DNA of 64,000 nucleotides, taken from NCBI GenBank assembly GCA_021292105.1, contig CM037868.1, forward strand, positions 26,444,050 to 26,508,049, given 5' to 3'. The translations under genes were made by a program, and so were the position numbers. The stretch comes from Anadara kagoshimensis (Eukaryota; Mollusca; Bivalvia; Arcoida; Arcidae). The notes under the pieces were generated by a model. That model had not been told where the DNA came from, ran no database searches, and was given only the letters and a program-made list of their open reading frames with translations. Shown one piece after another: positions 37,250 through 48,450 of this stretch (the first letter of the stretch is position 1; every line of letters starts with the position of its first letter).

Positions 37250-38456
37250 ATCTACAATATGCGCCAACGGCTCAAGGCGCATTCGTCACTTTGTTCGAAT
37301 CCCACTGGATCAAATCCTGTCGTGGTAAATGTGTTTCAGTTGGATTGCAAAAAGTCGGTGATTTATACCGGACATTTCTGTTAACCTCGAAAGTTTCGGA
37401 GACCTAAATGGTCGGGTTGTCTATAGTATGCGCTAACGGCTCACGGCTCCTTCGTAGCTTTGTTCGAATCTCACTCGATCAAATCGTATGTGGTAAAATT
37501 TTCAGCTGGATTGCAAAAAGTCGGTTATGTGTACCGGACATTTCTGTAAACCTCGAAAGTTTCGGAGACCTACATGGTCGGGTTGTCTATAGTATGCGCT
37601 TACGGCTCACGGAGCCTTTGTCGCTTTGTTCGAATCCCATTCAATCAAATCTTGTTGTGAATTTTTTCAGCTGAATTGCAAAAAGTCGGCTATTTGTACC
37701 GGACATTTCTGTAAACCTCGAAAGTTTCGGAGACCTACATGGTCGGGTTGTCTATAGTATGCGCTTACGGCTCACGGAGCCTTTGTCGCTTTGTTCGAAT
37801 CCCATTCAATCAAATCTTGTTGTGAATTTTTTCAGCTGAATTGCAAAAGTCGGCTATTTGTACCGGACATTTCTGTAAACCTCGAAAGTTTCGGAGACCT
37901 ACATGGTCGGGTTGTCTATAGTATGCGCTTACGGCTCACGGAGCCTTTGTCGCTTTGTTCGAATCCCATTCAATCAAATACTGTTGTGGATTTTTTCAGC
38001 TGAATTGCAAAAGGTCGGTGATTTGTACAGGGCATTTCTGTAAACCTCGAAAGTTTCGGAGACCTACATGGTCGGGTTGTCAATAGTATGCGCTTACGGC
38101 TCATGGAGCCTTTGTCGCTTTGTTCGAAACCCATTCAATCAAATCTTGTTGTGAATTTTTTCAGCTGAATTGCAAAAGGTCGGTGATTTGTACCGGACAT
38201 TTCGGTTAACCTCGAAAGTTTCGGAGACGAAGTTGGTTGGGTTGTCTATAGTATGCGCTAATGGCTCACCTCGCCTTTGTCGCTTTGTTCGAATCCAATT
38301 CAATCAAATACTGTTGTGGATTTTTTCAGCTAAATTGCAAAAGGTCGGTGATTTGTACCGGACATTTCTGTTAACCTCGAAAGTTTCGGAGACCTAGGTG
38401 GTTGGGTTGTCTATAGTATGCGCTAACGGCTCACGGCGCCTTTGTCGCTTTAAGTT
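37250..38456 (+). repeat. 165-bp tandem array, about 7.3 units
   Basis: GTTTCGGAGAC recurs at 37,393, 37,559, 37,724, 37,888, 38,053, 38,218 and 38,383, i.e. every 164-166 bp. Each unit contains CTATAGTATGCGCTAACGGC and a TTTGTTCGAATCCCA segment matching the Pol III B-box consensus. The unit may descend from a tRNA-related SINE. The unit length is not a multiple of three, so the 70-88 codon frames inside are incidental. Confidence 0.93.
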
Positions 38457-38775
38457 TGTTCAAATCTCACTCTTGGTATCAAGCATAGGGATCTTTCAAT
38501 TACAGCTTTTTAAAAATAATCAACCATATGCAAAAACGGCCCTTAGGTAGAAAAAATTTGACATTTTTTAATCCTTTACAGCAATGTCAAGTGCTGATTT
38601 TGAATTTATATTAAAAAAAATACATTCAAATCCAGCACAATGGTCATGACAACTTCACGTGCTGATTTTAAACACATTATCTTAATAAAAATCCAAAAAA
38701 AGCAAATGACAGCAACATTAATTTATACAGTATATAAAATATTGAAATACCCTAGTACATGTATGTGTGAATAAA

Positions 38776-38806
<31 letters not shown>

Positions 38807-38889
38807 TTCAAATTCTCCATTTCTCATCATTGTAACTTTTACAATAAAGAGAACATGTAAATATATAATACATTTAAATAACATCACAA
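38457..38889. other. AT-rich stretch with poly-A run
   Basis: No gene is seen. An A run of about 27 bp at 38,780-38,806 could be the tail of a retroposed copy, but no recognisable body precedes it. Two copies of an AGTGCTGATTTTGAA-like motif (about 38,589 and 38,658) form a short local duplication. Confidence 0.5.
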
Positions 38890-39227
38890 CAAGCGTGAGT
38901 TGAGTTGAGTTAGTTGAGTTATGGTGTTTAACGTCCCAGTCAAGAATATTTTACTTATATCGAGACATCGTCAGCTATAGGCGAAAGTGCAGAAAATTTG
39001 CCTGTGCGTTGCGCTGATGGCATTGTTATATAGCAGGGTTCTTTAGCGTGCCAAGACACGAGACCTTGTTTATTTGATGTTCCTATCCGAAAGAACCGTG
39101 ACTTTCATTTTATAATGCCCAGTGCTTGGCGAAAGAACAGTCACTATCCAATTTCAAGTCTTGGGTCTGACCCGGCTTGGGTTCTAACCCACAATCTCCC
39201 ACTTACGGAGCGACAGCAAGCGTGAGT
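38890..39227 (-). mobile_element. tRNA-derived SINE, family 1, 5'-truncated, with 11-bp TSD
   Basis: Same body as the copy at 36,040, but the minus-strand 5' head is cut off before the A box (the sequence stops at CTTACGGAGCGACAG). CAAGCGTGAGT at 38,890-38,900 and 39,217-39,227 is an 11-bp target-site duplication, showing that truncation occurred at insertion, as in LINE-driven retroposition. Confidence 0.85.
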
Positions 39228-39744
39228 AAATTTACCCGGAGGACTTTCTCTAAAAACGCTTATAAATTTACATAATTTGTTTAACAATGACCAAAGCCAT
39301 TTGGTAACATGCTACAATGCATGTTTATTGCATTCAAAATCTGTTTTCTGCATTTTGATCGTATTGTTCAAATACATTTAGTCTATCTGTCGAGTAATTC
39401 ATGCCAATTAGTTTCATTTAGAATCTTAATGTACATTGTAAAGGCTCGTTGCGTACTTTATTTTTCCATACGATATTTCCTGCTTCAGGCAATGTTTTTG
39501 GAGCGGATGAATTTTACCATGAAACTTTATTAAGGAACGACATTATACCGGTGCACTTTACTGCCTTCAGCGAAAATAGAAAGCGGATTGAGTTTCCATG
39601 GTAACGGAAAGGAATTATTGGTTTCTGTTTCCAATGATTTCAATTAATTGGGAATTACAGGACAACATCGAACAGCTTATAAAGATTTAGTGACATGAAG
39701 CTGTAACAATTGTTCACGTTAGAATCGCGGAAAAAAGATGGCGG
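39228..39744. other. No feature recognised
   Basis: Non-repetitive in this window. A 74-codon frame at 39,309-39,533 has no recognisable motif. Confidence 0.4.
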
Positions 39745-40092
39745 GTGGAATGGATGTGAAAATAGCGTTTACCGCCCAGTCAGAAATATTTTACTGATAT
39801 TGAGGTGGTTAATTGTGTGGCAGTGTTGTGGAGTAATGGCGTTTACCGCCCAGCCAATATTCTTTTACTTATATTGAGCCGGTCAATTCTGAGACAGTAC
39901 TGTGGAGTAATGGTGTTTACCGCCCAGTCAATACTCTTTTACTTATATTGAGCCGGTCAATTCTGAGACAATACTGTGGAGTAATGGTGTTTACCGCCCA
40001 GTCAGAAATATTTTACTTATATTGAGGCGGTTAATTGTGTGGCAGTGCTGTGGAGTAATGGTGTTTACCGCCCAGTCAATATTCTTTTACTT
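39745..40092 (+). repeat. ~74-bp tandem array, about 4.5 units
   Basis: TTTACCGCCCAGTCA recurs at about 39,768, 39,843, 39,915, 39,988 and 40,063. Each unit continues TTTTACTTATATTGAG and ends with TGTGGAGTAATGG. The unit resembles the 3' body of the family 1 SINE (GTTTAACGTCCCAGTCAAG, then TTACTTATATCGAG), so the array may come from amplified SINE sequence. Confidence 0.88.
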
Positions 40093-40094
40093 AT

Positions 40095-40134
40095 ACGGGA
40101 AATGTCCCGGCGCCAAGCGCCGGGAATTTCCCGT
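40095..40134. repeat. GC-rich hairpin
   Basis: CCCGGCGC (40,106-40,113) pairs with GCGCCGGG (40,117-40,124) across a 3-nt loop, and ACGGGAAA (40,095-40,102) pairs with TTTCCCGT (40,127-40,134). It is GC-rich in an AT-rich setting. Confidence 0.75.
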
Positions 40135-40258
40135 CTATAGGTAACACGTATGTATAATGACGTCATAGAAAATTGTGGAAAAATTCCATAGACCGTACGT
40201 CCAAATCATTTCCCACGTGCATCAATCATGATCACACAGTATACAAAAAATAATATAA

Positions 40259-40295
<37 letters not shown>
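40259..40295. repeat. (ATT)n microsatellite
   Basis: About twelve TTA units. Confidence 0.95.
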
Positions 40296-40296
<1 letters not shown>

Positions 40297-40299
40297 AAT

Positions 40300-41750
40300 G
40301 CGGGAAGATACAAAATTTGCCGATTTCAAGTTAGATAAATTGATAACCATAGTTACCTGACACAAAACTATTACGAGGTTAGTATAACCACAGTATACGA
40401 CTTCTACGGTAACTCTTTTTCACATATTATTACTGAATTGAATCAAAATTTAGAGTGCATCTGTGACCCTCGCTGAATGCAGTGTAAACAAAAATGGCGT
40501 TCGTCAGGACGGGAAAGACGTTTTCACAAACGATCGATTTTTAAGAAAAATAATAAAATGCGTTTTTCGAAAGAATTAATTAACAGTCCGTTCCAATAAT
40601 CATTTTTATGAAAATACAGATAAAATTTATTGACATTTATTCCGAATTTAATGTAAATATTGACAAATCCTCTGTTTGTTTACATGTGACGTGGATATCA
40701 TGATCAGCTGGTCGAGGTGGACCAGTTTGACTTCAAGGTGCTGACTAGAACTGACTTCAATTACAGTGACTGCACTCATCAAAAATCTAACTTGGACATA
40801 AGTGATGAGGAAACTGTACATGTTGTGCAATGAGATGGACCGCTGTCCCAAAAAGTTGTGATAAAAATAACAATAATAAAACATTCATGTTGAGTTTAGC
40901 AGCTGACTGTAGTTGAGATCCACTTAGGTAAGGTCTGAATTGACCCCTTGAAAACCTCCAGGGATGGCGACTGGACTACTGATGCTGGCAGGGGATTCCA
41001 ATAATTTACAGTTCTCGAAATGAATATAAAAATTTTAACTAGGGTACAATCAACATTACCTTCTTCAATATTCCAGACTTGGTTCTCGAAAAAAGTTGGT
41101 ATAAGTGAATAAATGCCAATTTCCACTCCATCATTCTCATAAGTGACCATTTAAATATAAATCTTAAAGCACCATATTTCTAGTATATCATCCCAGAATG
41201 TTTCATTTCAATTTAGGTGAATAATGAATAATCTTGACTGGGGTAAAAACAACTCAAACCTACCATCCTAGAATTAACCGTCTCGATATTTAAGTGAAAA
41301 AGCATTTTCAACTCTACAGGGCTGGGGCTCTTCATGCAGTGAAACTTAAAGGGGCTGGGCTAAAATTAACATTATTTCGGTACAAGCCTGTCAAGTTTTA
41401 ATCATATCATTTGTTACTTGCAATGGTCTGTGCTTTAGAAAATGGTACTATATGCCTGTGAATGTTGAAGGTGTAAGAGAGCTTACCCTCATACCACTGT
41501 ATTCATATCGGGTAGTGGGTTAAAGGTGCTGCCTAACAGACTCACAGACAAGCATTCCACTTCCAATTAATATAATTCTATAACCAGTCGATAATCAACC
41601 CTCTAAGCCAAATGTGGCTTGCAAAATGAGGAAGCTGTAACTCAAATTTTGAAGTATTGTCATGTATAACACAAGTCAAGTTGGAACCAAAAACCTTCCA
41701 CTCTCCAGGAGGATGTTATACCATTGAGCAACCAAGGCGGTCACAAACAG
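40300..41750. other. No gene recognised
   Basis: Minus-strand frames of 78 and 84 codons (40,648-40,884 and 40,896-41,150) show no recognised domain. The second contains a RTVNYWNPLPASVV segment. That wording is typical of the C-terminal tail of LINE-type reverse transcriptases, where a similar NxWNxLP motif occurs, so a decayed LINE fragment is possible. Confidence 0.35.
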
Positions 41751-41751
41751 A

Positions 41752-42090
41752 ATAGATTGTTGACCAAGGGATATTGCAAGCCTAGGCTTATCAGGGCCTT
41801 CGGCAAAAAGTTTTATGACCATCATCACTGTATTGTTGACAAGTTTGATGTCTCTGTGTCCAATATTGACCTGGATGTTTTAGTTCCATGTTCCCTTCAC
41901 TTAATATTGATTACACACGGTGGTCGGTGTAGCTAGCTAACAGAAGGTGCCTATCCTTCCAGAAAACTCGGTCTCACTTCCCGGGTGGAAGTTCGCGTGT
42001 TTAACCTAACTTGTCAGTTTCAAAGTTTTTTTTTTTACTTTACTCCTGGATTGTGATTTGGACATGGATTAGTATGTTTGCTTTTCATTG
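41752..42090 (+). mobile_element. 5'-truncated Naiad tail
   Basis: Matches the last ~135 bp of RT coding sequence plus the full 3' UTR of the Naiad at 24,282-24,611, with substitutions and small indels (GCCTTCGGCAAAAAG in place of GCCCTCAAAAAG). It is dead: only the RT C-terminus remains. Confidence 0.9.
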
Positions 42091-42540
42091 GTATAACTGC
42101 TTCATTAATTGAATGGGGCAATCTTGAACTGTGATATGATACACATATTGTTTTAAGAAACAGGAGTAGTTATTTATGCAATGCATAAATCAGTAGATTA
42201 AATTATTCACATGGTATGGTAAAAGGTGACTCAAGATGAGAAGACATTACAACGTGAGAATGTTGTCGTGGTATGGATTAGTATATTCACTATATTGGGT
42301 AATTGAATAGCCTTTTGTGTCCCTGGAAAGATCATGCCAAAACTCAGTTCTGTGTGACAGAACATGATTGAAAGATGACGCAAGAACTCGGCGGTAGTTA
42401 ACTATAGTCAGTCCCACTAGTATTTGGTGAGACAAAACAATGTGTGTCATTCCTTTTTTGGGTGTGTGTGTGTGTGTACACACAATAACCTGATAATAAA
42501 TTTGGACATTTCCCGGGATAGGCAATGCCTATTTTCATAT
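42091..42540. other. No gene recognised
   Basis: Contains a (GT)n run at about 42,462-42,478. No coding frame is supported. Confidence 0.5.
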
Positions 42541-42700
42541 TATTGAGCCGGTCAATTCTGAGACAGTAATGTGGAGTAATGGTCTTTACCGCCCAGTCAA
42601 TACTCATTTACTTATATTGAGGCGGGCATTCCTGAGACAGTGTTGTGGAGTAATGGTGTTTACCCCTTAGTCAGATTTTTTCACATGTATTAAGGTAGAC
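42541..42700 (+). repeat. ~74-bp repeat, two units
   Basis: Two copies of the GAGCCGGTCAATTCTGAGAC and TTTACCGCCCAGTCAATAC unit found tandemly at 39,745-40,092. The second is degenerate. Confidence 0.8.
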
Positions 42701-42734
42701 AATTCTGAGAGTGTGTTGTGGAATAGAATAATGG

Positions 42735-43073
42735 AGTGAGTAAATAATGGTGTTTAACGTCCCATTCAAGAATAGTTCACTTATATCGAGACGTCGCCAG
42801 CCATAGGAAGATGCAGACATTTTGCTTATGCGTTGCGCTGATGGCATTATACGGCAGGGTTCTTTAACGTGCCAAGCCCACCGTGACACGGGACCTCCTT
42901 TATTTTAAGTTCCTATCCGAAAGAACCGTGACTTTCATTTCGTAATGCCGAGTGCTTGGCGAAAAAACAGTCACTACCCACTTTCAAGTCTTGGGTCAGA
43001 CCCGGCCGGGGTTCGAACCCACGACCTCCCACTAACGGAGCGAGCACTCTACCGACTGAGCTACCGCAGTGGT
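42735..43073 (-). mobile_element. tRNA-derived SINE, family 1, well preserved
   Basis: The minus-strand head has the A box TAGCTCAGTCGGTAGAG (43,047-43,063) and the B box GGGTTCGAACC (43,010-43,020), the best preserved of the family. Body and tail match the other copies. The 81-bp stretch after it repeats the SINE-body-like unit. Confidence 0.88.
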
Positions 43074-43079
43074 CTAATA

Positions 43080-43255
43080 GAATCGTGGAGTTTTATGCCC
43101 AGTTAAGATCGTTTCACTTATATCAAGGCGGCCGATTCTGTGACGGCGTTGTTTAGTCATTGTGTTAAATACGTCCAAATCAAGACTCTGTCACTTCTAT
43201 TGAGGCGTTCGAACCTGTGAAGGTGTTAATAAAATAATCAAGATTTACCCGTGGT
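43080..43255 (+). repeat. Degenerate ~74-bp repeat units
   Basis: Contains TTATGCCCAGTTAAGATCG, TTTCACTTATATCAAGGCGG and TCACTTCTATTGAGGCG, diverged copies of the 39,745 unit. Confidence 0.6.
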
Positions 43256-43319
43256 ATATCGTCGAAATAATAAAACACACAAGAATTTCACATGCGGAAG
43301 AATATATCATGAGGTGACA

Positions 43320-43503
43320 TCGGTGTTTCCGATCTCTTCCGAAGAACCCCGTGACCTCTCATTTCTAAATGCAGAATGCTTAACAAAAGAACATTCATTA
43401 TCTTTTCAAGTCCTAATTAGACCCGGTCGGCGTTTGAACCCACAAACTCCCATTTACATGTACATGAAGCAAGCATTCTACCAATTAAGCTACCGTAGTG
43501 GTA
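43320..43503 (-). mobile_element. SINE family 1 relative, diverged, partial
   Basis: Ends with a minus-strand tRNA-like head (TAGCTTAATTGGTAGAA) and a B-box-like GGGTTTGAACG. The body is diverged and shortened. Confidence 0.65.
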
Positions 43504-43947
43504 AGAATCTGTTGACAAAGTAATTCTAGTAAAATATGTTACAATTCACACTTAATTACCCCTTATATATCAATTACTTAGTTCTTTATTTCTGTAATCT
43601 GAAGCCATTTATGATTTTTATTCCCTTTTACAAGCTGGATAAATCAATAAAGGCTACAATCTGAACTGCTTCGCATGGGAAACGTTCTAGAGATTCTCCT
43701 TAACCACCGGAAGTTAATTGCTATCATCTAGATGTTTTGATTCTAGATCACTATTACTCTTGACAGTTATTGGCTTTACAAAAGAAATTTTCCCCAGAAG
43801 CACATTTAAGCGGAAATCGAATTATAGTGGTATATGAAGCGTATGTTGTTATTTGGGTTCAATATTTACAAGAAATATATAACCTTGATGGACAACGAAG
43901 GACTAGACTTACAAACATTCATACAAGTGTCCTTAAAAATGAGAAAG
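43504..43947. other. No feature recognised
   Basis: A 62-codon frame at 43,770-43,958 has no recognised motif. Confidence 0.4.
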
Positions 43948-43972
43948 CGATTGATTGATTGATTGATTGATG
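43948..43972. repeat. (GATT)n microsatellite
   Basis: Five to six GATT units beside a SINE-like end. Confidence 0.9.
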
Positions 43973-44360
43973 ATTTGCGTCCAAGTCAGGTGTATTTCAC
44001 CTTCATTGAAACGCCTTTAGGTATAGGTAAATGCATTTTTAAAATACGCTCGCTCGAGGCAATGTGCAGGAAGAGCCCTTTAACATGCCTGTCGTAATTC
44101 GGGGCATCGTTTTAAGGTCTCTTCCGAAGGATCCCTTGACCCAATTTATAATTACCGAACGCTATGCGAAATAATGTTTCTTCCATCATTCAAGAACTGA
44201 CTTCTATGGAAGTGAAAGAATTTTCACCGCGGCGTAAAATATAATTACTGCAATGTCATGCTATAACATAACATTTGCAATCTCTATTTTGTTGAGAACA
44301 CTTCTCACGACAGGCGTGGCTCGTTAAAGAACCAACCCTGTACATTGCGCCGAGTGCACT
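43973..44360 (-). mobile_element. SINE-like elements, diverged cluster
   Basis: Segment 43,975-44,180 contains GGCAATGTGCAGGAAGAG, CTCTTCCGAAGGATCCC and CCGAACGCTATGCGAAATAA, related to the body of family 1 and to the copy at 44,510. Segment 44,195-44,350 (CGGCGTAAAATATAA and GGCTCGTTAAAGAACCAACC) is duplicated at 45,300-45,470. Confidence 0.55.
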
Positions 44361-44509
44361 GCAAAGGTCAAAATTCAAAATTTCTGCCACACTTCGGCTA
44401 TAACTGTTGACGTCTGGAAGAAAAATCTAATTTAATAAATCGATTCTTTAAAACGTAATAAAGACAATGGGTCATGTGCTCGATTGAAAATTTTATAATC
44501 CTTATATTT

Positions 44510-44735
44510 GCAGTGCGCTCAGGGCAATGTGCAGGGAAGGGTTCTTTAACTTGCCTGCCGTGACACAGTGCATTGTTTTAAAGGTCCCTTCCGAAGGATC
44601 CCTTAACCCGATTTCTAAATAATGAGCGTTTGGCGAAATAACGATCACTATCTAATCTTATATTTTCTCAGACCCCGGCTGGGGTTCGAACCTGATAAGA
44701 AGTGAGCACTCTAACTGATCTACTGTAACAGAAAC
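44510..44735 (-). mobile_element. SINE-like element with tRNA head, related subfamily
   Basis: GGCAATGTGCAGGGAAGGG, CCCTTCCGAAGGATCCC and GAGCGTTTGGCGAAATAACG lead to CCCCGGCTGGGGTTCGAACC, which is a B box read on the minus strand. The A-box side is degraded. Confidence 0.65.
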
Positions 44736-44869
44736 GAATGCTCAAGGGAACAACCAAAGAATGAAATATGTCTTTGATTCCTGACTATAACGTTCGATGG
44801 CAGAGTGTTTTAAAGCGGGGTTATAGATCAGAATATTATGCTCCACTATATAAGAGCAAAAACGATAGA

Positions 44870-45210
44870 GAGTTGAGTTGAGCAATGGTGGTAAACGTCC
44901 CAGTCAAGAATATCTTACTTATATCGAGACGTCGCCATCTATAGACGAAGGTGCAGAATTGCCTGTATGTTGCGCTAATGACATTTTACAGCAGAGTCCT
45001 TTATCGTGCCAAGCCCACCGTGACATGGGGCCTCGTTTATTTTTAGTTATCATCCGAAAGAACGGTGATTTTCATTTCGTAATGCCGAGTGCTTGGCGAA
45101 AGAACAATTACTACCCACTTTCAAATCTTTAGTATGATTCGGTCGGGCTTCGAACCCACGGCCTCCCACTTACAAAGCGAGCACTCTACCAAGTGAGATA
45201 CCGCAGTGGT
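44870..45210 (-). mobile_element. tRNA-derived SINE, family 1
   Basis: Body matches the copies at 36,040 and 42,735 (AAACGTCCCAGTCAAGAAT, TTGCGCTAATGACATTT). The head reads TATCTCACTTGGTAGAG on the minus strand with the B box GGGTTCGAAGC near 45,145. An 84-codon plus-strand frame inside it is incidental. Confidence 0.85.
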
Positions 45211-45217
45211 TCACAAA

Positions 45218-45238
45218 GTAGATAGGTAGGTAGGTATG
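45218..45238. repeat. Short (TAGG)n run
   Basis: Four TAGG/TAGA-type units next to the SINE head. Confidence 0.6.
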
Positions 45239-45299
45239 GATCGTAGAGTCTCTCAGCACCTCCTTGATTCGTATTTTGTGCGGGTAAATCCTAATGTGA

Positions 45300-45470
45300 A
45301 AAAAGTTTCATCCACCAATCAAGAACTGGCTTTCTGTATGTAACTGAAAGAATCCCAAACGCGGCGTAAAATATAACATAACATTTACAATCTCAATTTT
45401 GTTGACAACATTTCTCACGACAGACGTGGCTCGTTAAAGAACCAACCCTATACATTGCCCAACAACTTTA
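45300..45470. repeat. Second copy of the 44,195-44,350 segment
   Basis: Shares CAAGAACTGGCTTTCTG, GCGGCGTAAAATATAA, TCTCAATTTTGTTGA and GTGGCTCGTTAAAGAACC with the first copy, same orientation. Confidence 0.8.
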
Positions 45471-45567
45471 ACTTTCAAATCTACAATACAGACATGTCGT
45501 ATGTTAAATTACTTTTCTAACCAAAAGTCAGCTAATTGTCGAAAACTTTCCGGAGATATAACTAATG

Positions 45568-45592
45568 GAGAGAGAGAGAGAGAGAGAGAGAG
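45568..45592. repeat. (GA)n microsatellite
   Basis: About 12 GA units. Confidence 0.95.
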
Positions 45593-45599
45593 TTCGGTA

Positions 45600-46580
45600 G
45601 ATTCGGTACTAATCCGTTGACTCGGACTTTAACTTTTGGCAGTTCAGGGATGAAGTATGCATTAAAATTCTCACACATCTTGTTTGTTTGCCAACTTTAA
45701 TTTTTATTTAATAACAGTTTAAAGAAGATTTTTTCGCAATTCAGTAATTCAAATATTTATGTTGCTAGTATATACCTCATATCAGTGATGACATAACTTT
45801 TGTTGTATTATCAACAACCTTGATGCCAGCATTTCCTGAAACAACCATCTAGGCTTTCATGTAACGAACTTGCTAATTTTACTCTGCAGAAGGAACAACT
45901 GAATTGAGAAGCATAATTGTTTATATCAAACTCAGTTCATATACTCCTATTTTACTTGTTTGCTCTGTCTAATGTTTTTGGTCCTAATTTGAAAGAAATA
46001 TATGGTATTTTGGCTTGAAAGTGCTAGTTTGGGATATTTTATACATTTTATAATGCAAGAGTTACACGCCCTTTCCTTTTGCTGCCATTTTGTTACACAT
46101 TTTGACATTTGTATGATACGCGTTATTTCTAATAATCTTAGGTCTTTGAAAAACCAAATCTTAAATAACCTTATGACCAATAATAATGAAATAATTCAAA
46201 TTGGAAATGTGTAAAGCGAATTTTTGGGCTTTAAAAATGCGTGAAACAACATAAAATATAAGTTTGGAGATGAAGGCATCACGCCTCTCTACACTATTGT
46301 GATGAAGCCCATAAATATTGTTGATGGTTTGAGAAATCTTGGTTTTGAACATCCCCGAGTCAAAACAAATGGAAATATCGTAAATTTTATAAATTTAACA
46401 ATTTTTTTAAAGATCATAAATTAAACAACTATAGCCCATGTTCAGATGTACATGTATAATTCATATACAGCATTGACATCTAAAAAACAAAAACTGTTTG
46501 ACATAAATCCCTGCAGAATTTCTTTATAACGTCATTAACAATACAATGAATTTTCACTCCTTACAAAAATAATGATATAT
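45600..46580. other. No gene recognised
   Basis: Overlapping 63-77 codon frames on both strands around 45,950-46,350 have no recognisable domain and AT-rich composition. Confidence 0.45.
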
Positions 46581-46585
46581 AGAGT

Positions 46586-46788
46586 ACAGGCCTGTTGTCG
46601 AAAGTTTAACACTAAGCTAACTGATTGGTACCAAAACTGCAGCTCCCTTTGGTCACTTAATACGCTTTTCAACAGCTGCCATCTATCTATTTCCTTTCGT
46701 CTTCTATCTATTAATTTCTTCGCCTCTCATTCGAAATACTTTTCCTTTTTGTTTGTTCAGTGTTAAACTTTCGACAGGTCTGCACTGT
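46586..46788. mobile_element. Small TIR element, CTGTCGAAA family
   Basis: The left end GTTGTCGAAAGTTTAACACT pairs with the right end AGTGTTAAACTTTCGACAGG. Length is ~200 bp and it is non-coding. A relative lies at 57,028-57,245 and an end fragment at 36,436. Confidence 0.78.
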
Positions 46789-47132
46789 ATAAGGTTATTT
46801 CACGTGATCAATAGCTTAAAGTTATACTAAATTCTAAACCAGCTGACGGAAACGGATCTGTGATGTCTTCAACGGAGACTTATTGTCGATTCTGAGCAAA
46901 TCCTCCCGGTAATATTTTTTGTTTTTTTTAATGAGAAATATTTATTATGAACCCGGAGACTGATTTAAGTCGTTCTTTATAAGCACTTTGATAGAAATTA
47001 AGGAAGATTTGAAATCTGTAGAGATAGATTAATTTACATGTAATTGCCCTTGTATGATTCTGATAGTAATGCTAAAAGACAGTGATGTGATAAAATAACT
47101 ACATGCATGTATGACCAGTGTTAGAATGTTCA

Positions 47133-47302
47133 AACAAAAACAAACTATTCCATGTCCAAATCATAATCCAGAAGCAAAGTAAAAACTTTGAAACTGACAA
47201 GTTAGGTAAAACAGTGAACTTCCATCAGGAAATTGAGGCCGGGTGCTCTGGAAGGGTCAGCACCCCCGGTGTCGCTAGCCACGCCCACCACACTTGTATC
47301 AT
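47133..47302 (-). mobile_element. 5'-truncated Naiad tail, inverted
   Basis: The reverse complement carries the GGGTGCTCTGGAAGGG, GACAAGTTAGGT, AGAAGCAAAGTAAAAAC and ATCATAATCC blocks of the Naiad 3' UTR. Only the UTR remains. Confidence 0.85.
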
Positions 47303-48450
47303 CTTTATTACTTTAACAACGATTTTAAATAAGTTATGCATTATAAATGTAATTCATATATCTAGTGGACCCAGATTGAATTCCCACAACAGGTCTGGTG
47401 TAGAAGAAAATTTTATTTAAAAACAAATATGTTTCTATACAAGATAAAACTGCAATGTAGTTTTAAATCTATTTTTCTAAAATGAATATGCATTGTCTCG
47501 TAAGTCTTTTAAACTCAATATCATAATATGTTTTAGAATTTATCGCTTGAGGAAGTTGTAAATGATTTTTCATCTGTTTTAAATTATAATCAGATGCTAA
47601 CGCGCATTACTCAGTTTGCTTTGCACGGCAATGGCAGTTATAGCACTATTAACGCCATTTCTAGACAGTTCAATGGTTAAATATTTTTTTTAAAAATTCT
47701 CAAAAATTCATTTCTTGGTCAAATTCCATGATTTTTGCACCGTTAAATGTAAACTTAGTTGTAGTTTCTCCCAATAAATGTCAAAATACTGTCCGTTTTA
47801 TAACAGTCAATGAAACATAAGCTGAACAGCATTGTGAATTTTTAACTTCGATGTGAAGCATGAATATATATCAGATTTCAATTTTAAAAATTTTCCGTTG
47901 AATTTGAAATGTTTATCTATTAAAAACAACAAAATTATCTTATCTAATTTTTTTAAACTACAACAAATTTTACATTTAACAGTGAAAAATCATGGAAATT
48001 GACCAAGAAATTCATTTTTTAGAATACATGTAATTTCAAATATGTGGTTTTATATGAAACAAAGAAGGATTTTACAAAGTGCCCGAATATATATTGCACC
48101 TCTCTGTATCTGTGATATCTGAAACGGAGGTTTATTGTCAATAACGAGATATTTTAGCATGATAATTTTTTGTATTTTTGTATTTTAATAATCTATACAT
48201 ATATTTATTATTTATCAGTAGGAGATTCATCTGATCTTAAAAATTCCTTATTAACAGTAGGATAATATATGATACTTCCGTCTTGGTAAAATCGTTAATT
48301 ATAATTTGTGTAGTTTGCCTTGAACATCAATTGACGTTTTTTTCACTACACACATTTCTTAACAGTGTATAGAAAAACAACATTTACATGTTCCCTTCTT
48401 CTTTAATTGAAATATTAATTTATTTATTTACCAGTAAATGTATGTTATGC
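47303..48450. other. AT-rich stretch with an imperfect inverted repeat, no gene
   Basis: Between about 47,690 and 48,030, a sequence containing TTGGTCAAATTCCATGATTT pairs with AAATCATGGAAATTGACCAA, and TTGTAGTTT-type flanks also pair. A ~340-bp loosely palindromic element is likely. The rest shows nothing. Confidence 0.5.

Noticed and set aside
43005-43073. Functional tRNA gene on minus strand
   Set aside because: It is the head of the family 1 SINE, repeated at several places with the same body.
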